In this document: piece by piece, positions 1 through 12,199 of the stretch
Position numbering within the stretch: the first letter of the stretch is position 1
How the letters are laid out: every line of letters starts with the position of its first letter
Source: Lanius collurio
Taxonomy: Eukaryota; Chordata; Aves; Passeriformes; Laniidae
Direction: 5' to 3'
Assembly (NCBI GenBank): GCA_020086605.1
Contig: JACBWW010000015.1
Coordinates: 13,504,390-13,568,389 of the forward strand
DNA length: 64,000 nt
The notes under the pieces: model-generated
Told to the model about the DNA's origin: nothing
Database searches by the model: none
Seen by the model: the letters and a program-made list of their open reading frames with translations, nothing else
Translations under genes and position numbers: made by a program

Positions 1-1052
1 ATCTTGCCCAGTTTACATTACACACCCAGATTTGGCCAGGGCCATTGGAGGAATTCAACAATGGGGTCAAAACAGAGATACACACTTGTGTTAGAGAACA
101 GTGATAAACTTCACATTACCTCATCAACAAATGAATCAAACCTTAAATTTTCAAAGTGAGCTGAAACTGGAAGTAAATTAACTCCATGAAGGCAATCCTT
201 GTGAAAATGTCAGAAGTTTTACCTGCATAATTTGAAAGATTGTAAAACCCTAGAGCATTACAGCTGTGGCCTTTCAGACAATGCATACTTAAGCCCACAG
301 ATGTCCAGAGGAACATCTCTATGGAGGGTCACTCTGTGAAATGCGTGGCTGAAAACTGAACATGAAATATTACTCTCAGCTCTGTTTTTTCTACAAAATA
401 GTGATCCCTATATCCCAAATGTAGACACTCCAAGAGGTTTCATGGAACAAAAGTTCTGAGACATGCATAGCTCCGGCTCTAATGAAAAACATCTTCCTTT
501 TCTGAGTGGTGAAGAAGGGGAGAAGGTAGAATTCAAAAATAAAGCTCATAGTTGCATCACAACAGAACTAAAAGGCTTCTGGGAAAACATTTAAGATTTC
601 TAGAATTTATGGTGTGTTGGAGAGAGTAGTTTAAAAAAAAATAAAATAAATTCTAACAAACAGCACTACTAGCAACAAAAGCCAAACCAGAACCATACCA
701 CTATTTGGTAGTCAAGCCAGAAACTGCTCACAAGAAGCAAGGGATACAGAAGCAGAAATTCAAGGTGAATTACTTTAATCCATACTAAAAGCTTTGTAAT
801 AAGAATATTAACGATTTTTAAAATACCCCAAATCAAATGTATCCATTTCTCAACCAAAATCCCAATTAAGTATTTGCTGCAAACTATTTTTGAAGTGTAT
901 ACTTCCAAAATTTACATATAAACAAAGTCAAGAGCCTGAATGGTATTATCAGGTTCCACTACTTATATCTTTAGCTTTACAATAACTAAACTTTTTCATT
1001 CAGTTTCCCTGGACTGTTTTTAAGTTTGTAAACAGGCAGCCAAGTCACCTAC
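1..1052 (-). other. TRIM2: TRIM2 intron after the filamin exon (partial)
   Basis: This is intron sequence downstream of the filamin exon; its acceptor and the NHL exons lie outside the window. It is AT-rich with an A-run near 634-650. I see no coding or repeat signal. Confidence 0.85.
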
Positions 1053-1776
1053 CTATTCTGAAGATCAAATCATCTTCAATGGGATTCTCTTTTCTTTTGC
1101 CAGTGCTGTACATGCTCGCAGGTCTTTTCACAGCTTTCTGCTTCACATGACCACTGCCAGGAGATTTAACACGCCTCTTAACCCCTTCAGTGGTAGGGGA
1201 CACATCTGCTGACCTAACCACTTTAAGTTTGAATGGGCTGCCCTTGATATGTTGATCATAAAGTCTCAGCGACAAAGTGAAGTCCCCTTCTTTCTGAACA
1301 GTATACAAAAATTCATAAGTGCCATTTTTGTTGTCAAGTATTTCTCCATCTGCCACACTCCCATCGGGTGTGCTCAGTTCAGCAGTGAGGTAAGCATTCC
1401 CAGATTTACAGAGCTCCCCATCTTTGTCCTTCGTTGTGATGGTAACGGACATGGGCTGTCCTATCACTGTTTGCCTCAGTCCTTCACCAGTGGCAACTGT
1501 TTCAGAGGCAACAGCATTGGTGGTTAAAATAGTGCCCAGGTTGTGAATTGACTTCTTCAGGCCTTCTGTTTCCACTATAAAGTCCAACTGATCATTTTCC
1601 CGGGGCTGCAGTGGGAAGTCCCGCTCGGCCAGTTCGTTCAGCTTGTCACTCATTTGCTTCTTCACCAGCAGCACTTCGGTTTCAGTGCCATGGTTGAGGG
1701 CTTGGGCTGTAAAGTTGCTGCAGCTTTTAATGCTTTCCTGTCCTTCTAACAAGGTATCCAGCTGTGTCTGGAGGAC
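1053..1776 (-). CDS. TRIM2: TRIM2 exon: coiled-coil end, filamin/Ig-like domain, basic linker
   Basis: This 724-base exon encodes residues 236-476 plus the first base of Gly477. It opens after a CAG acceptor (VLQTQLDTLL) in phase 0 and ends at ATA-G before a GTAGGT donor. The start finishes the coiled coil. Residues about 320-421 form the filamin-type immunoglobulin repeat, with the characteristic GQPMSVTITTKDKDGELC strand and the NGTYEFLYTVQKEGDFTLSL segment. In TRIM-NHL proteins this repeat supports self-association and substrate binding. Residues about 430-465 are a Lys/Arg-rich, Ser/Pro-containing linker (VKSPGSGH, STGKRKENPIEDD) leading to the NHL repeats. An alternative donor GTGACT lies four bases further on (1048-1047); using it would break the frame. 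The exon has no stop and reads as intact. Confidence 0.97.
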
Positions 1777-4767
1777 CTGTGTGCATTACCAAACACTAGA
1801 TTAGCATTGTGTTACAAGATTTATCCTAGGAAGATGTAGCATCTAAAGGTCTTTGTAGGAACCAAATTTATGATGTCTTATTTTAAATTTAAACCTTCAT
1901 TTTAGAAGAACCACACTGATCAACAACCTGTATTTGGAATATAATGCTGCAACACAAAAAAATAACCTGCTTTGGGTATTCAAGACTTTACAGATCCACT
2001 GGCACACTAGATTGAATTATTGCCCCACCTGTCTTGGTGTAGGGGTTTTTTTTGGTTGGTTTGGTTTTTTTGAGCAAAAACCCAGCAACAAATGTAGGAG
2101 CTTGAACCCTGCTCCATTTAACTCTCAGCAATCATGGTTAGCAAGACAGTTTCTGGAAATTAGTTTTGTTCACAGATGCAGAGATATTTTGGAGTCATGA
2201 GGCCCATTAATAAGAGAGGCTGCAAGAAACTTCTTGACACTATTGCTTCAGAGCCAAGGGAATCTGTGGGTTACTCCTCTATGGAAACGGACAAGAAGGC
2301 CTCAAGAACTGGATGCACATCCATCCTGAGGAAAAGTGGGATTCCTGAACCAAGTAAGTGAAGAAAGGAAAAAATTCCCTAGCAGAAGGTAAATTGATGT
2401 CTCACTTTCAGCAGGCAGGAAAGCAAAACATACAGAATGAGCTGTGGATAGTGGAAAGAGTTGGATTGAGTAGCCCAAAATTTTGGTGGGCAGCAAGTAG
2501 CCACTCCATATTTAAGACTATGAAAGAGCTTCTATTATAGGATCAGTTCTGGCCCTCAGTCTAAAATCCTTAAAATCCTTTACCTCAAAATTGTTAAGTG
2601 TGGGCTGGGAACAGGGCTAACTTTTTTTTTTAAAAACCAATTTTGCAGTGAATTGGAAAAAGGATCCCTGAACTTTAACAACCTAGCAGAGACATTCATG
2701 ACAGTCAAGAAAACATTGCAGCTGCACCCCACACTCTCCACTGATAAAATCCCCAAACAAAGGTACCCAGTCACACACTTGGTATGCTTCTCCTACAGAG
2801 AAGAACCAGGGCATACTCATGACTGTGGATTAGAGAAGTTGTTTTGCTGACCATCACTGTAAAGTAAATATTCTTGAAACATTTCAGTTGATGTAAAGTA
2901 AACTTGGAAATTGGATGTATTTATTGCTATGAAATACTCTTCCCTTGCTGAGACACAATATGTAAAGACTCTGTATTCTAAAGGCATTTTTTTCTAAATT
3001 TTCTAAAGCTTTAAGCTTTTCATCCACTGGAGAAAATCCAGGCTCACATGTTACTGACATGGGAAAGTGATAACAACACAAAATCTTTTGCAATCAAAAC
3101 AGAACGAACAAATTTCAAGACTACACTGAAATTTCAAGTCATCTGCTTTTCTAGGCATACAGAAACTTTTCAGAATGCAGTGCAAGGCATTTCTAATCTG
3201 CTCGGTCTTTACTCAAGGACATAAGTAGTTAAAGAGAGAGCATAGTTAGTAAGGTCCCATGATGAAAAAACCCCATATGCTTCAGATAACAGGTCACAAA
3301 CTAAAAGAAAGACAATCTGCACCTATGTTTTAAAATGAATATTTTCTTAAGACAGCTTGCTTTCATTACAAAAATGGAAAATATTAAATCCTAACATGAA
3401 TAATACTTAAAATGTACATAGAGTATTTTACATCTTGCACTCTTTCAGTCCACTGAACAACATACTGAATTGCCATCTTTTTTTAGTGAAGCGTAGCCCT
3501 TTCATTGTCACATTTTTTGAAAGCATATGATCAGAATAATTGATGATTTGTGTTTGACTTATTTTGCAGGACTATTGTGCATTCAAAATTAAAATCCAGT
3601 TTCAACTAGGGTTTTTTTATACAAACAGGGTAGATGCCTCTTTTACTGCTTATGTGCAACTTCATAAAAAAATAATTCTCTGATGCTCAAAATAGTTATT
3701 ATATTATTTTAAATCTCTTTAAACAGCATATTCTATTTTGGGTAGACTTTGTACACACACAGAGTATATTTGCTTGCTATGGAAGTGTGACATCTTGATT
3801 AAATTGTGACATCATGAATACATTTATATGAACCTGGGATCTAAGTCCACATTATTGATGCTAAAACTTCTCTAAGCTGCATCTTAGCTCTAGAGATTAC
3901 TAAATTCTGTGCCCCAATGGTTTCAGGCTCCCTACATTCCTAAAAGTACATATCTTGTGCATGTGCTAGAATTCCTCCATTTCCACAGGCTCAGCAGTTC
4001 AACACCTTTCTAATGATGTTTTCAAGCCTATTCTAGATCAAAGAATGCAGCATTCCTCCACTTCAGACATCTGGAGATGTTCAAGCTGGTTGGTAATGGC
4101 ACTCTTGAAACTCCAGTTGTTGATGGTATTTCATTTTAAAGGCTACTTTCAGGGAAAAAAATTTTCTTTACAAACCAGAGAACTGATGCCCCAGAAAATA
4201 AGGTCTAAATTCTTTAATTTTCCTCATTCAGACTGAATAATCCTCAACAAAATTTCTACCCACCAGGCTACAGGCTTTGCTTTGTAAAAGTACAGGTTTC
4301 TGTTTTCTTCCTCTGAAGAAATATAAGGGGAATATAAGGGGAACAATATAAGGGGAAGATCCTCAGATTCAATCATCCAAATAGAAGTAAAAGAGTGAAT
4401 ACAGCTCTGCAATCTATTACTCTCTGCATTCCCCTAAGAAAGTGAGATGTCCTTCCAATCTTTTTGTATTCCAAGAGGTGACATCTAACGTGAAATATGT
4501 TAGATCATGGCATCAAAGCACTGGAAAGGAAAACAGTGCTTTGAAGCAAAACAGGCTCAGTTCTTCATGAAAAATTTTTTGGCCCATATCTTCATGCTCA
4601 TCTTAGAAGGCTGGGCACCCACAAGCAAGGCTCTGCAGCACTTCATTTCAGGAAAACAAAGTTCTCTGGAACTCAGACACAATTTGTCAAACTGGCGTCC
4701 CACACCATTTGTGAAAACAGGCTGATTAACTTAGCAGCTTTTCATTGAAACAAAATATGCATCTTAC
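1777..4767 (-). other. TRIM2: TRIM2 intron, 2,991 bases
   Basis: This intron lies between the coiled-coil and filamin exons. Donor GTAAGA is at 4767-4762 and the acceptor AG at 1778-1777. Both flanking phases are 0. It holds a short tandem repeat at 4321-4355. I see no other gene or mobile element in it. Confidence 0.9.
4321..4355. repeat. Short tandem repeat, three copies of ATATAAGGGG
   Basis: Three perfect copies of a 10-base unit lie at 4321-4330, 4332-4341 and 4346-4355, separated by one and four bases. It looks like a small replication-slippage repeat inside the intron. No function is implied. Confidence 0.9.
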
Positions 4768-4948
4768 TTTGTGTTTAAGGCCATAATTCACTTCCAGCTC
4801 CATGAGCAGCACACTCTTTCGCACATTTAAAGTCTTCTGGAGTTCATCAAAAGTGGAATGAATGTCATCTACGATGCTAGCCTTTTGGTTGGTTAACTGG
4901 TGTATGATTTCAGATATAAAATGAAGTGCTGAGTCAATCTCTGGAAGC
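4768..4948 (-). CDS. TRIM2: TRIM2 exon: coiled-coil segment
   Basis: This 181-base exon contributes the last base of the Arg175 codon and residues 176-235, from LPEIDSALHF to ELEVNYGLKHK. It follows a pyrimidine-rich CAG acceptor and ends at AAA before GTAAGA. The segment is amphipathic, with heptad-like spacing of Leu, Ile and Val (for example ISEIIHQLTNQKASIVDDI). This is the BBC coiled coil through which TRIM proteins form antiparallel dimers. Phase agrees with both neighbours: AG from the previous exon plus G makes AGG, and the end is in phase 0. The sequence matches vertebrate TRIM2 with few changes. Confidence 0.96.
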
Positions 4949-5621
4949 CTGAGGGAGAAATTAAATTACAAAGATTGCTGTTTCAAAAGTCATTAAACAT
5001 TGGCCCTTGCCCTGGTATCTTTTGAATAAACCCTCTCATCAGCAGGCTGTCTTTAATTTTGGTCATTTCCCAGAAGTAAGTTCCTTCCTTTTATAACCAC
5101 ACAGAGGGTCTGGTCTGATAAAATAAAGCTAAGCCACAGTCCTCCCCGTGTAAATCCATTGGACTTTAGGCATAACCAACAGTGAGGCCTTGGATCCTCT
5201 GTCCTTTATGCTGTATATCTACTCGAGAAGATATTACTAGATCTACCCCACTTTTTCTTTTTTTTTAAGCCTTGTTGCCACCATAGTGTTTGTACCAGTT
5301 TTTAACACCCAGTATTATTTATTTAGCTATCATTAAATCAATGACTGGGTAGTAGTTTCTTCCTTAGCATTTTATGCCACTTCTTTGGAGGACACCTACA
5401 TTTCAAATGGCCTCTGTTTTGTGAAAGACATATAGGAATCTCTTTTCACTAATCCCTCAGTACATCCTACTCAATGGATTTTTAGTCCTTTTGCTAGCTG
5501 CACTATCCCTGTTTCCTAGGTAAATACCCATGGCACCAGCACATTAAAACATCTACCCCAGTTAGCTCAGGAAGCCAGTGATAAAACTGAAAATGGAAAA
5601 TAGTCAGTGGAGTCTCCATAC
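4949..5621 (-). other. TRIM2: TRIM2 intron, 673 bases
   Basis: This short intron has donor GTATGG at 5621-5616 and acceptor AG at 4950-4949. It interrupts the Arg175 codon after its second base. I see no embedded element. Confidence 0.92.
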
Positions 5622-5773
5622 CTTTTGTTGACAGCATCCAGTTGGACTTGTAGGGAAGCCTTGTGCTGTTCCACCACATCCTTGAGTGGCACGGTGGGAT
5701 GCTCTGCGTGTTCTCCCTCGGTGCACTCCCGGCACATGGCTGTCTCACAGGACTGGCAGTAAAACTCCATCAC
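5622..5773 (-). CDS. TRIM2: TRIM2 exon: B-box zinc finger and start of coiled coil
   Basis: This 152-base exon encodes residues 125-174 plus two bases of Arg175, from [17 protein letters not shown] to [10 protein letters not shown]. It supplies the B-box zinc ligands Cys130, Cys133, Cys138, Cys141, His146 and His149; Cys118 and His121 come from the previous exon. The B-box packs with the RING and coiled coil and helps higher-order assembly and ligase regulation. The segment after about residue 155 ([15 protein letters not shown]) begins the coiled coil. Acceptor CAG is at 5776-5774 and the donor at 5621. All expected ligands are present. Confidence 0.97.
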
Positions 5774-8700
5774 CTGGAAAAGTGCACAACTCTACACTCA
5801 AACATGGCAGCAGTAACATAAAGCATATCTTACTGAGTCTTGAACTCATTTATTAGCCAAGCTCTGCGACAAAGCTTCTGTTTTCTTATGCACCAATAAT
5901 TTACTGCCTAAAAGATGGCTGTTATTCTTACACATTTTATATCAAAATGCTCCTTTAAAAGCATCTTATTATATCATAAAGTGTCAGAACAGCAGCCTGT
6001 GCACAGTGCTGGACTTCATTGCTGATCCTAATATCATCTTCACACTGTAGAAAAGTAAGTTTTGGCGTCTTTCTTTTGCACTCCATGAAACAACTCAAAA
6101 AAATAGGCATTCAACTACCCTCACTAACTTAGTTGTTCCACAGCGTCTGCTAAAGAAAGTGTAAACTTAGGCTGGTTTTCAGAACAGGGCTACCCCTGGA
6201 ACACAAACTCAATGGAAATCACCAAACAGCATATTTATTTGTTAGAGGAAAGCACCCTAAATGAACCAACATGCTGCAGGGAAAAATCTCCATATCCCAT
6301 TACTAATCCCTTAAAACCATTAAAACCTCATATCTGAGATTGTAATAAGAGGGCTGATCTTTACTTGAAAGAGGAGGAGATTGTTTCAACCTGTTAAGTA
6401 TCCAGCAAGATGCTCTTTAGAGATAAAAATAGATCTTTACATGTAATAAATACCTCAAAATCTGAATATATTCATGAAGGGAAAGAAACAGAGAAGTGCT
6501 GTAAATCGTATGTTAGTCAAAATAATGCACGTGTGCAAATTTGGCAAGAGACCTTTTACAGCTACAAAGTCCTTGGGCACAAAGTATTTAAGGCTTATTA
6601 AAAAGGATATAAGGAAATTCCTAGTATGTACTTCAAAGCAAGACATTGGCAGCTCTTATGCATTCAGAGCATAGCATCAGAATCTTGAATAATTCAGCTG
6701 ATGCTTCTGGCACTCAGATATCTTGCACAGAGATGGCTGTGCTAGAGTTGTTGGTTGATGAGATGGTTGTGTAGAACCAGCTGTTTTCAGGTGAGCAGAG
6801 GGATTTGTAACAGCACCGGGCAAAAGAGCTGGCTGCTCCAAGGCATCTTGAGAAATAAGGAGGGGGAAGAAAGAACCATGATTTGCACATGGCTATTAGC
6901 ATTAACAGGGATTTTCCTCTGATAAGCTCCTTTCAGTCTTATTCCCATTCTTCCCTCTTATCTCAGTTCACAAGACATGGGATTCACATGCAATAAGGGT
7001 TTTAGTCATTTGTTGGCCATTCATGTAAGCCACTTCAGAGAAAATTTAAAAGTTGCTCCAAATAACCTGTGTAATATCAAGTAGATCAGCAAGGGAAAGA
7101 AAAAGGAGACCTTCTAAACAATGTCAACCCTCATGAACACTACTCCAGTCACTGTGAATTTAGCAGTCTCGTTGTAGTAGATCCTCCACGGCCTGATAGT
7201 TACTTTGGTAGTCACTGTGATGTGATGCATTCCTACAGTGCATGGAGGAAATGAGTTAAACAGAGTGTAAGATTTAAGTTCTTTTCAAAGGCTTCAAAAG
7301 TCTGCAATCAGAAACAGCCAAAAGGAAGAATATTTTATTAGAAAACTCTGAAATCTTCTTATATAGTCAAAAAAAATTAATTTCTTTTGAATGAGTTTCC
7401 AAAATTAATCTTTCTGCCTCTTAATACTTTAATTCTTAGGTTCAAGATATTTCAACAAGCCCTTTATTTATTCAGTATTTTTATCTTTGGATAAAGTGAT
7501 TAGAATAATTTAGTATTTCTGTTTTCTGTTGAACACCCCATAATACATTTGCAGCCACATATATAAGAAAGGAAGCATGTCATTGGCATATTGAAGTTCA
7601 GCCTAAACAACTTTCTTCCTCTTTATTCAAACATCAGAGAAACACATACGCTCAAATGAAAACAGCAAACAGATCACAAAGATCTAATGTGTATCTCTGC
7701 ATAGTTGTCTTTGCCTCAAATTCAAAATGCTTCGAGAGAAGCAGCTTTCATTTCCCACTATAATTATTGTATTGTGCATAGATGAAGAAGGAAACCTAAT
7801 ATTAAAACAATTCAGGCTTCAACTCTCTAGATAGGCTGATTTCCTAAGATTTTTTTCTAGCATCTCCTAATCAGGCAAGACTAATTTCTAACTACAGACA
7901 GACATGTATTACTGGCTTTTCATCTCTCCCCTCCATGCCCAACATGGGCATCACATTTTGTGACATTCCCAGAAAATTTTTCGCTGTGATGGGTTTGCCT
8001 TACAAAACATCTCAGAAAATGACATTTTCCTGAACCTCTCCTTTGCAAATTCAAGGGAGCTCTTGGACAGGACATACTATAGCTTCCAGCACTGGCATCA
8101 GCTGTATTTCCACCAAATTCAACGAGAACATTCCCACCAGCTGTAATGAAGTGTGAATTTCAGAAACCACTGGTTCTGATATCCCATCCACTAATTCCCA
8201 CCTTAAACCAGACCAGCATATTTCAGCACTATGATGTAACTAGAGACCCATGCGCATCTGTAGAGACCCTCGCTACTGTAATTCAACTGAATTACAGAAA
8301 CTTTTAAAATTGCATAATCAAGGATGCAAGTACTTCTGAACTAGATTTCACAACACCAAGACACACTAATTCCAGCCCTTCAAAGTTCAGGGCTTGAGGA
8401 AAAAGTTCTCATCAATCCCAAGCCCCTCTTCTCTAAAATCACATTGCTCATCCTCCGCTTTCTATTTGTTTGAATTAAAAGAGCAGTCTACAGAAAAAGG
8501 ATAAGTCAGCTCTTTGCCACCTACCTTCCTCAAGTCACAAACACATGCTTAATTTCTCTGTCCCAGGGCTAGTGTGTACCTTAGCTTTGTATGATTTGGC
8601 TTTCAGAAGAATGTAAGTTTGAATTACCTGAGGGTACCTCTGAGTCACCTGATAAAATTTAGAATGTGTTTTTTTTTCCTCCCTAGGCTTTTGCCTTACC

Positions 8701-11700
8701 CATAGATTACATTTTAATGGGATACATGAGTAAGTGACATGATGAGAAGTACAGAGGTGAGGAGAAAAAAGAAGGGTTTAAAAGGTAAGTAAGATATGAA
8801 GTCACTTCATCAGAATATCAAGGATAGATGATTTTTTATTTTTCTAAGAGAAGCATACAGGCAATAAGCAACACTTCCCCAAGTTCAGGAAATGTTTTGT
8901 AAGCAACATCTTGCACCTGTCAAGTTGCCAAGCTATGCTATGATGTTTTGAGAAAAAGCTAGTCAGAGGTAAGGCATTCTCTCTTGTTAAAAGTGTTTAA
9001 TTTAATACTGTCTATCCTCTCTTGTTACACTCTAGAGGCAGAAAATACATTGCCCCACGTTCTACATTGTAAAAACATGGATCCTTGACTCTGAGCTGGT
9101 TTTCAGTGCAAATTCAAATAAAACCCAAGTACAGACATTTCAGAATGGTGACTGCAAAGAGGCTACACCACTCATTACATACAATGGAGTTAGAATTTCA
9201 CAGCCTTCCCTGCCCTGGCTGCTGTACTTGCCCCTAAATTATTGTAGCTCAATGTTTCCAATCCAGAATGCTTTTATACACAACAAGAGCTGCATGTGTT
9301 TAGCAGCTGAGAATAATGCCAATCTTATATTAATGCGTAGGTAGAAGAATCTTCTAGTATGTTCAAAAGTTCCATATGCGCCCTATAAACCTGATTTAAC
9401 ACAAACATACATTTGTGCTCTGTGTTGTGTCAAAATGAGAGCATTTTTTTTTCAGTTAGGCAGGTAACCATCTTCCATATAAAGATACTACAAGCTGAGT
9501 TTCATTTTTCATAAGAACACACAGAACAAAGATGCCACAACAGAGGATGGGAGGATGTGCACAGAAGGAATAAAGTAAACATACACATATATGGAAAGTA
9601 TGAGTGATGGGAATAGGGAACCAACTGGGAAAGGAAAGTATCTAACCTACATGGCCTAGGAAGGCTGAGTTACAAGCTGACAGGTAAGCATATGAGAAAG
9701 TACCTCTGCATCAGATTCTATCTCATTTTAATCAGAGAGATTTAAATCCAGGATGGCTGAAATGATTGAAAAAACTTGTTTAAACAGAAACTTATTTCCA
9801 AACTAATAGGAAGAAAAACTGGTAATATTTAAAAGAGATATATTTGATGCAGATAGTAAAAATACAATGGGTCTGACCCTACCCCAAGCAATATGAAAAA
9901 ATTAATGGAGGGGGGATTTAGTTCAGAATGATTATTGGTTTTATAAAGGCATTCTTCTCCAGCTATCATCTCAATCCTTTTTCACTTCCTGAAGTAAAGT
10001 TACTAGTAGCCAGGCACTTAAAATCATAGAATACACTGAGCTGGAAGGGACCTACAAAGATCACTGAAGTCCAATTCCTGGCCCTGCCCAGGACCACCCC
10101 AAGGGCCACCCCACGTTCTTGAAAGCATTTGCTGAAATGCTTCTTGCACTCTGGCAGGCTTGGTGCTGTGACCACTTCCCCACATTCCAGGGAAGATGTT
10201 CTGGGTGAAGATTTTTTAGATATTCCCTAATCTCTAACCTACTTGCCACACAGTGCTCTTTTGTTCTGAACCTACGAAGCCAGCATAATCCCGTGTCCTC
10301 GGTGAGGCCCAAGGTGGCCAGCACCTTACCCTGTGCACTTTTCCAGCCAGACCCACCTGGCCAGCCTCAAGCAGCTCTCCCCAAATCTTACCTCAGCTCC
10401 TCCCATCACAAGGACTAATGTGTGCCCTGAGCTTTCCAGTTCTTAGCTTCACAAAGCTTTAAATTGGAGTCATCCTCAGGCTATCAGCAACCCTCCCAGA
10501 TACCTACTGACGTGAGAGGATGTTCCTATCACACACGACTCAGCACCCTAAAAGACGTGCTATGTTTCAAAGCAAGCCAAGTAAGCTAGAGGACTTACAA
10601 ATGCAACCTTTCCCTATAAAAGAGTTCTCAGAGAGATGTAAGGTAGCATATTTTTGATTGTAGACAAGTCAGGTTTTTTTAAACATACCCAAAGAATAAT
10701 CACCTGATAATTTAAAATACAAAACAAGTAACACCTTAATTTTGACTTTTTTCTGCATTTCACAATCAAATGGCTCCTATCAGAATGGCTATGTCAGAAA
10801 AAAACTACAATTCATTTTAAAGAGAGCAAATAAAATGCAACCAAAACCTAGGAATGCATTAATCAGTAACCAGTACACACACATAGGTATAGTACCCATT
10901 AAAAAGAGTTACAGTAGTTATTCATTAATCAGAGTGTACAGCATCAGTTCTACAAGTCCACTTAATTCCAAGTGAGACAGAACTGAGCTATTCCTCTGCT
11001 ACAGTAATCATTACCCAGCAGCTGAATTACTCCTCTATAACTTATATACCTACACTGAGTATCAAATAAAACAGTTCCCAGAAAGTTGTCTTAAACTACT
11101 GACACATACTTCTTGGCTTGCATAGAAGCACAACATTCAGTTTGCATCACTGAGTTTTGCAACGTGGTCTACTTACATGTCAGCATAAGCTTGGCTATGA
11201 GTCAGGACCTCATATGCCTACCATGAAGTTACACAGGTTAACACTGAAAATTGCGAAGTAAGCGGAGTTAGAGCTGTTCCTGCAGGATTCTGTGAATATT
11301 TTCTCAGCTGGGGGTACTTGCCAATGAATACACTGATATGATTTGAGGATGTATAAGGGGACATACTAAGTAAAAAGAGTAGGTGACGGGAAAAAACAAA
11401 GCAGCCTCCAGAGACTGATATGAGAGACCCACAAAACACTGCAGAGAAACAGAAGCTGTTTCTAGCCTGTGCTGATCCAAAGCATCCTCAGATAGGATTC
11501 ACTTTTATGTGGCTCCAGGTTAATATGTTCACATACCTTTTGGTACTGCCCCAGTGTGCAGGTTAGTTAAACTTATGAGGTCCTTGTCACATATTGCCTA
11601 AACAAACACACAGCAACAGCTGATGCTACAGGCACGAGGGCTAGGGAAACCCAACCCAAAGAAGTAAAAGCACATAGTTCAGTACTTGCAGGATAATAAT

Positions 11701-11961
11701 TTTGACCAAATGTGCCAAAAGACAGTATCATCCCAGATGACTGGTAAGATGAAATAATATCCTGACTACTTCATGATGCTCCATTAAGAACATTTGAGTC
11801 AATTTGAAGAATCACTTGTCTTTTGCTGATATACTATAAAATCAAAGAAATAGCATGATTCCACTTTCCCTGCTACCCCTTTAGAAAAAAGTATCCATGA
11901 AACGCAGACAAGTCAGCACATGTCAATACCTGTACATAGCACAGGAGGCTGTCTCACTTAC
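5774..11961 (-). other. TRIM2: TRIM2 intron, 6,188 bases
   Basis: Donor GTAAGT is at 11961-11956 and acceptor AG at 5775-5774, in phase 0. The intron falls between Asn124 and Val125, inside the B-box. It is AT-rich. The only element I recognise is the CR1 fragment at about 10,023-10,330. The rest shows no coding or RNA-gene signal. Confidence 0.9.
10023..10330 (-). mobile_element. CR1 LINE 3' fragment
   Basis: On the plus strand it opens with ATCATAGAATAC followed by GAGCTGGAAGGGACCT. This is the reverse complement of the CR1 3' terminus (octamer ATTCTATG preceded by the AGGTCCCTTCCA-like stretch). It continues with the diagnostic CCAATTCCTGGCC, GTGACCACTTCCCCACATTCCAGG and GGGTGAAGATTTTTTAGATATTCC segments of the CR1 3' region. 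About 300 bases remain. No reverse-transcriptase frame is left, so it is a 5'-truncated dead copy, as is usual for CR1. It lies in the same orientation as TRIM2. The left end is clear and the right end is approximate. Confidence 0.85.
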
Positions 11962-12199
11962 ATTTCCATCATGATTGGGGCAGGAGAGAGGTTTGCCTGC
12001 AGCAACAGCAGTGACAGTCTCCAGGATGGAAGACTCCTCAATGCTGTTGTCCGGCGTTCGCTGCAGGACATCCATCAGGTTGGTAATAAAGAAGTTGTTC
12101 TGGAGTGCAGAAACCCCTTTCTCTGGCAGAATGGAGGTCTGGCGGCAGACGGGGCAAGAAAGGGTTAAGCTATGGGCTGGAATGTAATTCTGTAAACAC
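11962..12199 (-). CDS. TRIM2: TRIM2 exon: second half of RING, spacer, first B-box ligands
   Basis: This 238-base exon gives the last base of the Arg45 codon and residues 46-124, from [20 protein letters not shown] to [12 protein letters not shown]. It completes the C3HC4 RING with Cys46, Cys60 and Cys63. The RING recruits E2-ubiquitin and gives ligase activity. A spacer with an acidic patch ([14 protein letters not shown]) follows, then the first B-box ligands Cys118 and His121. The acceptor CCCATAG ends at 12200 and donor GTAAGT begins at 11961. The spacer around residues 94-98 (TPDNSIEES) is the least conserved part against the human protein as I remember it. Confidence 0.97.

Noticed and set aside
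5503..5748. Open frame overlapping the B-box exon in another phase
   Set aside because: It is a shadow frame of the true TRIM2 exon, whose phase is fixed by the zinc ligands and splice sites.
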